Shown here in pieces: positions 11,058 through 24,335 of a DNA stretch of 64,000 nt. The position numbers were made by a program, and so were the translations under genes. The stretch covers positions 1 to 64,000 of the forward strand of contig JABCPU010000379.1 in assembly GCA_016800925.1 (NCBI GenBank), read 5' to 3'. This DNA comes from Suillus spraguei. Taxonomy: Eukaryota; Basidiomycota; Agaricomycetes; Boletales; Suillaceae. Position 1 is the stretch's first letter, and each line of letters starts with the position of its first letter. The notes under the pieces are model-generated. The model was not told the origin of the DNA, searched no databases, and saw only the letters and a list, made by a program, of their open reading frames with translations.

Positions 11058-12018
11058 TGTAACGAACATATTGGCGCTGGGCTTAAAACCCTCACTTTTT
11101 GACACTCGTCTCACATCTATAGGAGCTACCACTTGTCCATGGCCATCTTACCCTTTAGCACTTCCGGCGGCATCCCATGTTTACTGCACACCATACTGAC
11201 TGCCGCACCTCGTTCCACGTACCGATGTCCTCCCATGTCCTTGCCGTGTCCGCATAGCTCCATTTGGTGCATCGTTTGTTTTATGTTTGTTATCACTGAT
11301 TCCATGGCAAGTCTTATTACATGTTGCCTCATGCCGCAGCGCCTCGCGCTATGTTTACATACGGCGGTTACTACACTCGAGTGCTACTGATCTCGCCTAG
11401 AGTGTTCTGAATACATATGATTTAGGATATAAGCACCGCGTACCCCACACAATACAGTACCTGATTTTACCCCATTGCACGTACTATAGGTCAGGATTAT
11501 TGTCTAGCTCTGGATCTACCCAGTAGTAGACTTAGTCTTTAAAGTTCCTTATCGCTCATTAATCAATCATGCTCATTCTCCATTACCACTGGCATACCGC
11601 TGGACTTTTGATTGTTATTTTGACTGAACTTCTCACACACCACTGCTTTACCACTGAAAGTACTGCGGCCTTCTTTACTGTTTCTTTGCACCGCTCGCAA
11701 TCTTACTGCTACCGCTGATATCACCGCTCGTCACCACTCGCTCGACGTTACTGTTTCAAGTATTATCTCGACCAAGGTAACACCGCTACATACGATGCTA
11801 GTCCCAGTGGCATCACCACTGACCACAGCAACTTACCGCTGACTATGACGCTACATTCGCACATTGGTTTGACTTGAACTTGACCATACTAACAGGCATC
11901 CCCCTTTAGGGTCGAACACTTTTGTTTCACAAGTGAAGCAGACTAGATGGAGCGCAAGACTCACATACTAACTTAGGAGGTAGTTTATCTACAGCCCAGG
12001 TTAGGTTGTATCTTTACA
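11058..12018 (+). mobile_element. Solo LTR family C, copy 3
   Basis: TGTAACGAACATATTGG to GGTTGTATCTTTACA, 961 bp and uninterrupted, so it is the reference for family C. Left 4-mer CCGC, right 4-mer ACGG; the right 4-mer directly abuts a family B LTR, so it may belong to that insertion. Confidence 0.85.
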
Positions 12019-12022
12019 ACGG

Positions 12023-12837
12023 TGTGATGAGCAAACTCACGCTGAGCTCAAAATGGCACATTTTCATATAGGTGTCAACCGGCAATCATTATCCTTACCC
12101 TTCAGCTTCACCATCCTACTTTGCCATGTGTTTACCCCTATCTAACGGTATCATTCCACACTCCAGAAGCCTCATTGCAGCTCAATGGCTGTACTACAGC
12201 AACTTTCCCATGAAGCGGTGATCTTCGGCAATCTCCAGAAACCCATTAGGCATCCTCAAGCAAGATTTACCATCCATTCAATGTCCATCCAGTCTCGCCG
12301 GTACATGATGTTTTGTAAACTGTAGTGCAGTCTTATTACATGTCTGCTGCATGTTTATCCTATCCCTTCCATCTCCATAGCTATTCTTTCATATAAAATT
12401 CCTAGGTACCTGTACTCGTTCCTTACTTCCCTCCTATAGTACACACAGTACTTAGGAATAGTCACCACTACTGTCACTACAAAATAAATTCCTTTACCGA
12501 AGTTACTGTCTCTTAAGAATTACCTTACCGCTGCATGCACCGCCGCTCTTTACCACTTTTCCCGTGCTTCACTGCTTGTGCTACCACTTTCCCACGCTTA
12601 CCACAGCTTCACCGCTTGTTTTACCACAGAAGTTCCCACGCTTTACCGCAGTTTTACTGTTCATGCTACCGCTTGCCTACCGCATTCCCACGCTTACTGC
12701 TAGCTTTACCACAAGTTTCCCATGGACCGGAGGTCACCGCTAGCATCTCACTACCTCCGATGGCATTCTTGCACCTCAGGTTGGGCATTATCAAACTATA
12801 TTAACTTAGCATTCCCTTTAGGGTCCAACATTCTTGC
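12023..12837 (+). mobile_element. LTR family B, copy 3, 3' truncated
   Basis: Starts TGTGATGAGCAAACTCACG and matches the copy at 37,802 up to the conserved CCCTTTAGGGTC hairpin region, where a family E gypsy LTR takes over. About 90 bp of the 3' end is missing. Confidence 0.8.
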
Positions 12838-13078
12838 TGTTACGAACTGGGGTGGCATCACCAGCGACAGTGAAAAGACACAGGCGGTCTGCTGGGAAGT
12901 TCTACAATGTCCAAAGAAGGACAAGGTGAAAGTACAAGGAACGCGTTCTGAGTACGATCAAGGGTTAGGCCTCAAAGACAAGTCTAAGAGGTTCTACAAG
13001 AATAGAGACTAAGGCTAAGGAGTGCTTAGACTTAGAGACGATTCAAGACAACTTAGGTTGGAGACCTAAGCGAAGGAG
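12838..13078 (-). mobile_element. Gypsy family E LTR fragment
   Basis: Reads TGTTACGAACTGGGGTGGC, the reverse complement of the family E LTR 3' end, and matches the LTRs at 39,546 and 47,480 for 240 bp. It stops abruptly just before the foldback-like element. Confidence 0.85.
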
Positions 13079-13089
13079 AGAGCCCCTTC

Positions 13090-13320
13090 AGTGACAAACT
13101 CCGTACTATACGGGTCACCCGACCCACATAATATCCCGTCAAAGACGGGCCAGCGGACCATGGGCCGAGGTTATGTATATCCTCGATGTTGACGGATGGG
13201 CCGGGGGGAAAATTATTTCCGATGGAGACGGGTGGGCCGGGAGACTTGTATTTTCGGGAGAGACGGGTGGGCCGAGGGAAACATGATTTCTGATGTTGAC
13301 GGATGGGCCAGGGGGATATC
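13090..13320 (+). repeat. Left terminal inverted repeat
   Basis: Aligns with the reverse complement of 24,290-24,425 and inward with a few small gaps; shared blocks include CTCCGTA, CATAATATCCCGT and ACGGGCCAGCGGACCATGGG. By eye about three quarters identical. Confidence 0.8.
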
Positions 13321-13675
13321 ATCCCCGACAGAGATGGGTGGGCCCATCTGGGTAGTATGTAGAGTAGGATATTATAGACAGCTGGGCTGAAGAGAGATGC
13401 AAGGCAAATATTATTGCATAGACGGGTGGGCCGAGGTAAGAGAATATTACATATACGGGTGGGCCGAGGTGAGAGAATATTACATATACGGGTGGGCCGA
13501 GGGGAGAGAATATTACATATACGGGTAGGCCGACGTGGGGTGTATTACATAGACGGGTGGGCTGAGGGTGCAGTAAAATATTTATTGCATAGACGGGTGG
13601 GCCGACGTGGGGGAATTTTACATAGACGGGTGGGCCGAGGTAAAATATATTACATATACGGGTGGGCCTAGATAT
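13186..13675 (+). repeat. Left subterminal repeat cluster (ACGGGTGGGCCGA)
   Basis: At least 12 copies of RACGGRTGGGCC spaced mostly 30-45 bp apart, joined by AT-rich spacers such as GAATATTACATA. They all point the same way. The GC-rich motif and AT-rich spacer pattern resembles subterminal transposase-binding repeats of other cut-and-paste transposons. Confidence 0.8.
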
Positions 13676-14339
13676 GTATCATAAAGACGTACAGCTGATG
13701 TAGCCACCAGAGAATCAAACACATAGGATACATGCACCCTATGAGTGCATATACCTACCATCAACCACCAAAATCTAAACCCTGAAGCACGAAAACCTGA
13801 ATTCATCATGTCTGACATTCATCGATAATTGAGGTGCCGGGTGCCAGGTGCCAAGTCCCGAATCCAGGAACTCGAAACTGGAGATTCAAACTAGAGATTT
13901 CCTGAATTCCGGATACCCGGACACCCGAAACACAACACACAAGGTGAAAGATTTAAAGTCCATGTGTGGAGTCATCTAGTGCCGAGTGCCGGGTGCAGGT
14001 GCAGAGTACCGAAACTAGAAACTAGAAACTCGAGATTTGAGACAAAACAGACATCTACCAAAAATGTGTGGATCAAAGTTTTGTTGTTGCCTGACATGTG
14101 TCCGAGTCCCGAGGACCGAACCCCGAAATTGTAGACTACCAGATTTCGGGATTCGGGGTTCGGCACTCGAGATTCAAGATTTGAGATGAAAAAGATATCT
14201 ACCAAAAATGTGTGGATCAAAGTCATTTTATTGCCTAACATTGTTTTCGGTCTCAAGTGCAAAAGCCCGAGTACCGAACCGCAAACCCCTAAATAGTAGA
14301 CTACCAGATTTCGGAGTTCGGAGTTCGGCACTTAGAATG

Positions 14340-17300
14340 TGTGGATCAATAGGTGTCTATTGCCTCACATTGTTCTGAGTCCCGAGTCCCGAGTGCTGGG
14401 TGCCGGGGTTCAGGGTTCAGCACTGACAATATGTTGCTCAAGATCTTTCACATTATGAGTACCAAGTCCCGAGTCCTGAGTGCCGGGTGCCGGAGTTCGG
14501 GTTCGGCACATAAAATATGTGGATCGAGGTCTTTCACATTGTTTTGACTGCCGAACCCCGAGCTCCGGCACTCGGGGTTCGGCACTCAACATGTGTAAAT
14601 CAATATCATGGTATTGCCTCACATTGTGCTAACTCCCAGGTGCCGGAGCTCGGGGTTCGGCACTCAACATGTGTAAATCAATATCTTTGTATTGCCTCAC
14701 ATAGTTGTAACTCGCAGGTGGCAGGGTTTGGGGTTCAGTGTTAAAATATGTGGATCGATATCATTCACATTGTTATGAGTACCAAGTCCCGAGTCCCGAT
14801 TGCCGGGTGCCGGAGTTCGGGGTTCGGCACATAAAATATGTGGATTGAGGTCTTTCACATTGTTTTGAGTGCCGAACCCCGAGCTCCGGCACCCGGGAGT
14901 TAGCACAATGTGAGGCAATACCATGATATTGATTTACACATGTTGAGTGCTGAACCCCGAGCTCCGGCACCCGGGAGTTAGCACAATGTGAGGCAATACC
15001 ATGATATTAATTTACACATGTTGAGTGCCAAACCCCGAGTGCCGGAGCTCGGGGTTCGGCAGTCAAAACAATGTGAAAGACCTCGATCCACATATTTTAT
15101 GTGCTGAACCCCGAACTCCGGCACCCGGGAGTTAGCACAATGTGAGGCAATACCATGATATTGATTTACACAAGTTGAGTGCCGATCCCCGAGTGCCGGG
15201 TGCCGGAGCTTGGGGTTCGGCACTCAACATGTGTAAATCAATATTATGGTATTGCCTCACATTGTGCTAACTCCCAGGTGCCGGAGCTCGGAAGTCCCGA
15301 GTCCCGAGTGCCAGAGCTCGGGGTTCGGCAGTCAAAACAATGTGAAAGACCTCGATCCACATATTTTATGTGCTGAACCCCGAACTCCGGCACTCGGGAC
15401 TCAGGACTTCCGAGCTCCGGCACCCGGGAGTTAGCACAATGTGAGGCAATACCATAATATTGATTTACACATGTTGAGTGCCGAACCCCGAGCTCCGGCA
15501 CCTGGCACTCGGGGATTGGCACTCAACTTGTGTAAATCAATATCATGGTATTGCCTCACATTGTGCTAATTCCCGGGTGCCGGAGCTCAGAAGTCCCGAG
15601 TCCTGAGTGCCGGAGTTCAGGGTTCAGCACATAAAATATGTGGATTGAGGTCTTTCACATTGTTTTGACTGCCGAACCCCGAGCTCTGGCACTCGGGACT
15701 CGGGACTTCCGAGCTCCGGCACCTGGGAGTTAGCACAATGTGAGGCAATACCATAATATTGATTTACACATGTTGAGTGCCGAACCCTGAGTGCCGGAGC
15801 TCGGGGTTCGGCAGTCAAAACAATGTGAAAGACCTTGATCCACATATTTTATGTGCCGAACCCGAACTCCGGCACTCGGGACTCAGCACTCGGGGATCAG
15901 CACTCAACTTGTGTAAATCAATATCATGGTATTGCCTCACATTGTGCTAACTCCCGGGTGCTGGAGCTTGGAAGTCCCGAGTGCCGGAGTTTGGGGTTCG
16001 GCACATAAAATATGTGGATCGAGGTCTTTCACATTGTTTTGACTGCCGAACCCCGAGCTCCGGCACTCGGGGTTCGGCACTCAACATGTGTAAATCAATA
16101 TTATGGTATTGCCTCACATTGTTTTGACTGCCAAACCCCGAGCTCCAGCACTTGGGGTTCGGCACTCAACATGTGTAAATCAATATCATGGTATTGCCTC
16201 ACATTGTGCTAACTCCCAGGTGCCGGAGTGCGGGGTTCAGCACTCAACATGTGTAAATCAATATCTTTGTATTGCCTCACATGGTTCTCGGGGTTCGGCA
16301 CTCAACATGTGTAAATCAATATCATGGTATTGCCTCACATTGTGCTAACTCCCAGGTGCCGGAGTGCGGGGTTCGGCACTCAACATGTGTAAATCAATAT
16401 CTTTGTATTGCCTCACATGGTAACCCGGCACTCAGTGATCGTAATTCAGGACTCAACTTTGTATTGCCTCACATGGTTCTAACTCACGGGTGGCGGTGTT
16501 TGGGGTTTGGTGTTAAAATATGTGGATCGATATCTGTCTCATTGTTATGAGTACCAAGTCTCGAGTCCCGAGTGTCAGGTGCCGGAGTTCGGGGTTCGGG
16601 GTTCGGCATTCAACATGTGTACATCAATATCTTTGTATTGACTCACATTGTTCTCACTCCTGGGTGCTGGGGTTCGGGGTTGGGTGGTTAAATATGTGGA
16701 TCGATATCTTTCACATGGTTATGAGTCCCGAGTCCAGATTCCCAACTGCCGGGTGCCGGAGTCCCGAGTGCCGGGTGCCAGAGTTCAGGGTTCGGCACTC
16801 AACATGTGTAAATCAATATCTGTGTATTGCCTCACATTGTTCTAACTCCCGGGTGCCGGAGTTCAGGGTTCAGCACATAAAATATGTGGATCGATATCTT
16901 TCACATTGTTATGAGTCCCGAATCCTGATCCCTGAGTGCCGGGTGCCGGAGTTTGGGGTTTGGCACTCAACATGTGTAAATCAATATCTTTGGATTGCCT
17001 CACATTGTTCTAACTCCCAGGTGCTGGGGTTCGAGGTTCGGTGTTAAAATATGTGGATCAATATCTCTCACATTGTTATGAGGCCTGAGTCCCGATTCCC
17101 GACTGCCGGGTGCCGGAGTTCAGGGTTTGGTGTCTAAATATGTGCATTGATATCTTTCACATTGTTATGAGTCCCAAGGCCTGAGTCCCGAGTGCCGGGT
17201 GCCAGAGTTTGGGGTTCAGCACTCAATATGTGTGAATCAATATCTCTGTATTGCCTCACATTGTTCTAAGTCCCGGGTGCCAGGGGTTGGGGTTCAGCAC

Positions 17301-17560
17301 TTAAATATGTAGATCAATATTTTTCACATGGTGATGAGTCCCGAGTCCCAGGTGCCGGCATTCGGGGTTCGGCACTTAAGATGTATGGATTGATATGTTT
17401 CACATTGTTACCTGGCACCCGGCACAAGGTGACTCAACAGATAGGTTTTAAATTCTTTACATTTTGTGTTGAGTCCTGAGTGCCAGGTGCCGGGGTTCAG
17501 GGTTCGGCACTCAAAATGTGTGAATCAATGTGAGGCAATAAAAAGACTTTGACCCACACA
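14340..17560. repeat. Left-arm satellite of about 80-bp units in both orientations
   Basis: Units combine a TGCCTCACATTG-AATCAATAT block with a GC-rich palindromic block built from words like GTGCCGGAGCTCGGGGTTC and GGCACTC. About 30-40 degenerate units; direction flips several times (for example between 14,700 and 15,600), producing potential hairpins. Open frames of 60-175 codons here are by-products of the repeats and change frame between units. Confidence 0.8.
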
Positions 17561-17939
17561 TTTTTAGTGCTGAACCCCGAACTCTGACATCTGGTAGTCC
17601 ACAATTTCGAGGTTTGGCACTTGTGATTCTGCACTCGGGACTCAGAAAAATGTGAGACAATAAAAGGAATTTGATCCAAAAGGAATTTGATCCACACATT
17701 TAAAACTTGAAACTCACAAAATGTATATCATGTAAATTTTCTATTTCCTTACACAGTTCACCAATTGTCAAGTAACAAGACCTGAGACCCAAATCCTGAA
17801 TTCCTGGCAATGTATGAAGTGCTGAGAGTATGACCCTCCAGTACGACCCCATGCAAAGCTGGAACTTCTGAATTGCCTCTGGTTTTGCATGGCCATAACA
17901 GTTTTGAGTTTCGGCACTCAGCACTCAGTGATTCAATAA

Positions 17940-19110
17940 TTTGCTTCTGGCAGAGGTAACATTCATTGAAAAAATTTGTATATACATCAATTACTATGCA
18001 ATTATGCAACCTCCTCACAAGACCCTTTAACCTTCACCTCAACATCCAAGAACAAAACATAGAAAGTCGCATTTCTCACACTTTTGATGTTTTCAGTATC
18101 TTACTCTTGCATAAATAATACAGCCTCTTCATATATCATTATAATACCATATATACTTGCTTTGTATGACAAGGATCAGCTTAAAATAGGCCGGAGTTTT
18201 GAACTAGTGTGAATGCTTACTATTTCTACTGATAAGGAGCCCATACTTTCAAAACATCAAAGTTTATTAATCAGACACCTGGAGTAGATTTAAAATACAT
18301 TCACTATGATATATCTAAATTTATAAAACCATCCAACAAGAATTGAGTACTGAGGAAGTGAAATAGATAAGAAATTGACTGTGGGAAAGTTCAAAGTCCC
18401 AAAATATCGAAAATGGTCAGTTGGGCAGTTGTAGGACTTTGACACTGGGTCAACTGAGATATACACCACATCCCTTTCACCACCCTCCAACCTCAGGGCA
18501 ATATGCAGTATAGGTTCATTTAGTAGTCTAACATGTATCTTACATATTTTGAATGAAATATTTAAACTGTACCATATATAAATGTGACTTTGTGTAAAAA
18601 GATGTCAATTGTCACTTTTCACACATATGTCATTTTACTTATCATTCAGTCAGTCCTTCATGGATCTTTCTAAAACTTCAAATACATCATTAGGGACATA
18701 TATGAGAGATAAATCACGCATCAGATCACTTATCACAAGCTTGATTATTATGTAGGCTTCTTATCAGTAGAAATATCCCCTGTACATGACATATCAGATT
18801 TGTGGCCTATATACAACTGATCCTTTGCATATGACACATGTTGGAGTGTACTACTGTTGATGTCTGAGCAGGGCTGGCCATTTATGCAATGATAAGACAT
18901 TGAAAAACTTTAAAAATGATTGAGGAGCAACAGGAGGGCATCCATGATAAGATGGTCGAGATTGAACTGGATGTTGAGGTGAAGGTTAAAGGGTCTTGTG
19001 AGGAGGTGGACATAATTGCATAGTGATAGATGTATATACAATTTTTTTCAATGAATGTTACCTCTGCCAGAAGCAAATTATTGAATCACTGAGTGCCAAG
19101 TCCTGAGTGC
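17940..19110. repeat. Core inverted repeat with AT-rich centre
   Basis: 17,940-18,055 is the reverse complement of about 18,965-19,085 (shared words GCTTCTGGCAGAGGTAAC and CCTTCACCTCAACATCCA). The centre (18,055-18,965) is AT-rich with no open frame above 66 codons and a second weaker inverted pair (CTACTGATAAG at 18,220; CTTATCAGTAG at 18,760). No gene seen. Confidence 0.75.
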
Positions 19111-22100
19111 TGAGTGCCAAAACTTGAAACCCAAAACTTGAAACTCACAAAGTGTGAACTACCGAGACCCGGGACCCAAAACCCTGGCATACAGTTTTTC
19201 AAGTTTCAAGTTTCAAGTTTCAAATTTTGGGGTTCAGGGTTTAGGGTTTGGGTTCCGGCACGAGGCACTTGTTACATTGCCAGGAATTCAGGATTTGGGT
19301 TCCAGGTTTTGGTACTTGACACTCGGTGAACTGTATAAGGAAATAGAAATTTTACATGATACAGATTTGTGCGAGTTTTGAAGTTTCAAGTTTTGGGGTT
19401 CGAGGTCTGGCACTCGGCACTTGTTACATTGCCAGAAATTCAGGATTCGGGTCTCAGTTCTTGTACTTGGACACTCGGTGAACTGTATAAGGAAATAGAA
19501 AATTTACATCTTAGACATCTTTGCGAGTTTCAAGTTTTCAAGTTGTAAGTTTCGGGAGTTCGGGGGTTGTTCCAGCACTCGGCACTTGTTACACTGCCAG
19601 GAATTCGGGATTTGGGTCCCGGGTCTTGGTACTTGACACTCAGTGAACTGTGTAAGGAAATAGCAATTTTACATGATACAGATTTTTGCAAGTTTCAATT
19701 TTGAAGTTTGAAGTGTGAAGTTTCGGGGTTCGGGGGTCAGGTTCCGGCACTCGGCACTTGTTACACTGCCAGGAATTCAGGAATCGGGTCCCGGGTCTTG
19801 GTACTTGACACTTGGTGAACTGTGCAAGAAATAGAAAATTAATGATACAGATTTTTGTCCCGGGTCTTGGTACTTGACAGTCGGTGAACTGTGCAAGGAA
19901 ATAGAAAATTTACATGATACAGATTTTTGCAAGTTTCAATTTTGAAGTTTGAAGTTTGAAGTTTGAAGTTTGAAGTTTCGGAGTTCGGGGGTTGTGTTCC
20001 GGCACTTGGCACTTGTTACACTGCCAGGAATTCGGGAATCGGGTCCTGGGTCTTGGTATTTGACAGTCGGTGAACTGTGCAAGGAAATAGAAAATTTACA
20101 TGATACAGATTTTTGCAAGTTTCAATTTTGAAGTTTGAAGTGTGAAGTTTCGGGGTTCGGGGGTCAGGTTCCGGCACTTGGCACTTGTTACACTGCCAGG
20201 AAGTTGGGATTCGGTCCCGGGTCTTGGTACTTGACACTCGGTGAACTGTGCAAGGAAATAGAAAATTTAAATGATACAGATTTTTGCAAGTTTCAATTTT
20301 GAATTTGAAGTTTGAAGTGTGAAGTTTCGGAGTTCGGGGGTCGGTTCCGGCACTCGGCACTTGTTACACTGCCAGGAATTCGGGATCGGGTCCCGGGTCT
20401 TGGTACTTGACACTCGGTGAACTGTGCAAGGAAATAGAAAATTTACATGATACAGTTTTTGCAAGTTTCAATTTTGAAGTTTGAAGTTTGAAGTTTGAAG
20501 TTTGAAGTTTCGGAGTTCGGGGGTTGGTTCCGGCACTCGGCACTTGTTACACTGCCAGGAATTCGGGATTCGGGTCCGGGTCTTGGTACTTGACACTCGG
20601 TGAACTGTGCAAGGAAATAGAAATTTACATGATACAGATTTTTGCAAGTTTCAATTTTGAAGTTTGAAGTGTGAAGTTTCGGGGTTCGGGGGTCAGGTTC
20701 CGGCACTTGGCACTTGTTACACTGCCAGGAATTCGGGATTCGGTCCCGGGTCTTGGTACTTGACACTCGGTGAACTGTGCAAGGAAATAGAAAATTTAAA
20801 TGATACAGATTTTTGCAAGTTTCAATTTTGAAGTTTGAAGTTTGAAGTTGAAGTTTCGGAGTTCGGGGGTCAGGTTCCGGCACTCGGCACTTGTTACACT
20901 GCCAGGAATTCGGGATTCGGGTCCCGGGTCTTGGTACTTGACACTCAGTGAACTGTGTAAGGAAATAGAAATTTTACATGATACAGATTTTTGCAAGTTT
21001 CAATTTTGAAGTTTGAAGTGTGAAGTTTCGGGGTTCGGGGGTCAAGTTCCGGCACTCGGCACTTGTTACACTGCCAGGAATTCGGGATTCGGGTCCCGGG
21101 TCTTGGTACTTGACACTCGGTGAACTGTGCAAGGAAATAGAAAATTTACATGATACAGATTTTTGCAAGTTTCAATTTTGAAGTTTGAAGTTTGAAGTTT
21201 GAAGTTTCGGAGTTCGGGGGTCGGGTTCCGGCACTCGGCACTTGTTACACTGCCAGGAATTCGGGATTCGGGTCCCGGGTCTTGGTACTTGACACTTGGT
21301 GAACTGTGAAGGAAATAGAAATTTACATGATACAGATTTTTGCAAGTTTCAATTTTGAAGTTTGAAGTGTGAAGTTTCGGGGTTCGGGGGTCAGGTTCCG
21401 GCACTCGGCACTTGTTACACTGCCAGGAATTCGGGATTCGGGTCCCGGGTCTTGGTACTTGACACTCGGTGAACTGTGCAAGGAAATAGAAAATTTACAT
21501 GATACAGCTTTTTGCAAGTTTCAATTTTGAAGTTTGAAGTTTGAAGTTTCGGAGTTCGGGGGTCGGGTTCCGGCACTCGGCACTTGTTACACTGCCAGGA
21601 ATTCGGGATTCGGGTCCCGGGTCTTGGTACTTGACACTCGGTGAACTGTGGCAAGGAAATAGAAAATTTACATGATACAGATTTTTGCAAGTTTCAATTT
21701 TGAAGTTTGAAGTTTGAAGTTTGAAGTTTCGGAGTTCGGGGGTCGGTTCCGGCACTCGGCACTTGTTACACTGCCAGGAATTCGGGATTCGGGTCCCGGG
21801 TCTTGGTACTTGACACTCGGTGAACTGTGTAAGGAAATAGAAATTTACATGATACAGATTTTTGCAAGTTTCAATTTTGAAGTTTGAAGTGTGAAGTTTC
21901 GGGGTTCGGGGGTCAAGTTCCGGCACTCGGCACTTGTTACACTGCCAGGAATTCGGGAATCAGGTCCCGGGTCTTGGTACTTGACACTCGGTGAACTGTG
22001 CAAGGAAATAGAAAATTTACATGATACAGATTTTTGCAAGTTTCAATTTTGAAGTTTGAAGTTTGAAGTTTGAAGTTTCGGAGTTCGGGGGTCGGGTTCC

Positions 22101-23080
22101 GGCACTCGGCACTTGTTACACTGCCAGGAATTCGGGATTCGGGTCCCGGGTCTTGGTACTTGACACTCGGTGAACTGTGGAAGGAAATAGAAAATTTACA
22201 TGATACAGCTTTTTGCAAGTTTCAATTTTGAAGTTTGAAGTTTGAAGTTTGAAGTTTCGGAGTTCGGGGGTCGGGTTCCGGCACTCGGCACTTGTTACAC
22301 TGCCAGGAATTCGGGATTCGGGTCCCAGGTCTTGGTACTTGACACTCAGTGAACTGTGTAAGGAAATAGAAATTTTACATGATACAGATTTTTGCAAGTT
22401 TCAATTTTGAAGTTTGAAGTGTGAAGTTTCGGGGTTCGGGGGTCAGGTTCCGGCACTTGGCACTTGTTACACTGCCAGGAATTCGGGAATCGGGTCCCGG
22501 TCTTGGTACTTGACACTCAGTGAACTTTGCAAGGAAATAGAAATTTTACATGATACAGATTTTTGCAAGTTTCAATTTTGAAGTTTGAAGTGTGAAGTTT
22601 CGGGATTCGGGGGTCAAGTTCCGGCACTTGGCACTTGTTACACTGCCAGGAATTCGGGATTCGGGTCCCGGGTCTTGGTACTTGACACTCGGTGAACTTT
22701 GCAAGGAAATAGAAATTTTACATGATACAGATTTTTGCAAGTTTCAATTTTGAAGTTTGAAGTGTGAAGTTTCGGGGTTCGGGGCTCAGGTGCCGGCACT
22801 CGGCACTTGTTATATAGCCAGGAATTCAGGATTTGGGTCCCGGGTCTTGGTACTTGACACTCGGTGAACTGTGTAAGGAAATAGACATTTTACATGATAC
22901 ACATTTTTGTGAGTTCCAAGTTCCAAGTTTTAAGTTTCGAGGTTCTGGGTTCGGGTTCCGGCACTTGGCACTTGTTACATTGCCAAGGATTCATGATTTG
23001 GGTCCTGGGTCTTGGTACTTGACACTCGGTGAACTGTGTGAGGAAATAGGCATTTTACATGATATACATTTTTGCAAGTT
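19110..23080 (+). repeat. Right-arm satellite, about 22 units of 170-180 bp
   Basis: Tandem units each contain GCCAGGAATTCGGGATTCGG, TACTTGACACTCGGTGAACTG, TGATACAGATTTTTGCAAG and a short (GAAGTTT)n run that varies from one to four copies. Period is typically 170-180 bp with occasional partial units (for example near 19,860). The outermost units are the most diverged, the central ones nearly identical, as expected of unequal exchange. Only one related unit exists in the left arm (17,700-17,830, inverted). Confidence 0.9.
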
Positions 23081-23349
23081 TCAAGTTTTGAGTTTTGAGT
23101 TTCAGCTTTTTATTGCCTCACATTTTTCTGAGTCCCAAGTGCCAAATCCTGAGTGCCGAACCCCAGTAGTCCACAATTTCGGGGTTCAGCACTTGGGATT
23201 CAGCACTCAGGACTCAGACAAATGTCAGGCAATCAAAAGATTTGATTCACACATTTTTGGTAGATATCTTTTTTGTCTCGAATCTGTTACGGCCATGCAA
23301 AACCAGAGGCTACTCAGATGTTCCAGCTTTGCATGGGGTCTCACTGGAG

Positions 23350-24009
23350 TGTCATAACTAAATCATAAGGGCTTGGCCTCCGCTCGTGCGCTGTGCCCCT
23401 TATACAAGTATGTGCCCCTAATTTTGCATGAAGTCTGAGGGGGAGTTCCAGTGAAGTCCAGAGGGGAACTCCGGAGGAACTCTAGGGCTAGACTGCTCAA
23501 TAGTGCGCCGACGGACTACTGGAGGATCATGGCAACCACGCAGGAACTATTTCCGGAGGACAGGAAATACAGGTAAGACTACTGGGTTAAGTCCCAAGTA
23601 GAATGGAATGGAGGATGGACTGCCAGACAAAGTCCAGGGCAAGATAGGAGGGAAGCTCCAGGGGGAAAGATGATCCACAGGATGTCAAGGGTGGGGTAGG
23701 ACAGGTCCGGAGGTCCGGAGATAGGAGGTCCGGAGATAGGAGGTCTGGAAAGGGAGGAGTGGAGGAGTGTAGGAGTGGAGGACCAGAGAAGTGAAGCTCC
23801 ATGGATCCAAGGGGAAGTATTTAGGACATTGATGAGGATCGGAAGTCTCAGATGTCAGAGGAGGGAAAGTCCGGACATAGTGGTGGGTGAGCTGTGCTCA
23901 GGGTGGGCTAGGATATGCATAGGGTTAGCAAGCTAGCTGCAGAGGTCTGAAGGTCCAGTCAGATGATATACAACTACCTCAGCTCCGCCATGTCTACAAT
24001 TATCATACA
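23350..24009 (-). mobile_element. Probable family D-related LTR within right arm
   Basis: Starts TGTCATAAC and soon has AAGGGCTTGGCCTC and TGTGCCCCTTA, which match the family D LTR read on its minus strand. It interrupts element sequence that continues CTGGAGGGTCATAC in the left arm (near 17,840). Ends and target duplication are uncertain. Confidence 0.5.
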
Positions 24010-24335
24010 CATGGGCCCACCCGTCTATATTTTATACCACCCTCGGCCCACCCGTCTAATACAATATTTTATATAACACTCTCGGCCCAACCGTCTAATA
24101 TGTGTCTGGGCCCACCCGTGTATGTGATAACAAGTACCCTTCACATACCTGTCTACCTGATACACATCTACCTTGGTACACCCATCTACATAATATCTAA
24201 CTACCTCGGCCCATCCGTCTACCGGATATTCATATACATCGGCCCACTCATCTACTCTACATATTCCTTGCATGGGCCCACCCGCCGTCATCGGGAATAA
24301 TATTCCTCCCGGCCCATCCGTCATCAACGAGGATA
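24010..24335 (-). repeat. Right subterminal repeat cluster
   Basis: At least eight copies of GGCCCAYCCGTC, the reverse complement of the left cluster motif, with AT-rich spacers. Two or three copies are decayed. Confidence 0.8.

Noticed and set aside
16520..17047. A 175-codon plus-strand frame
   Set aside because: Lies in the left-arm satellite and only repeats its units in translation.
19936..22740. Long minus-strand open frames (up to 146 codons) with repeated peptide sequence
   Set aside because: They follow the satellite period, switch frame with unit length and have no conserved start; they are by-products of a repeat with few stop codons.
19110..23080. CRISPR-like regular repeats
   Set aside because: Units are contiguous, with no unique spacers; the context is eukaryotic with introns and retrotransposons.
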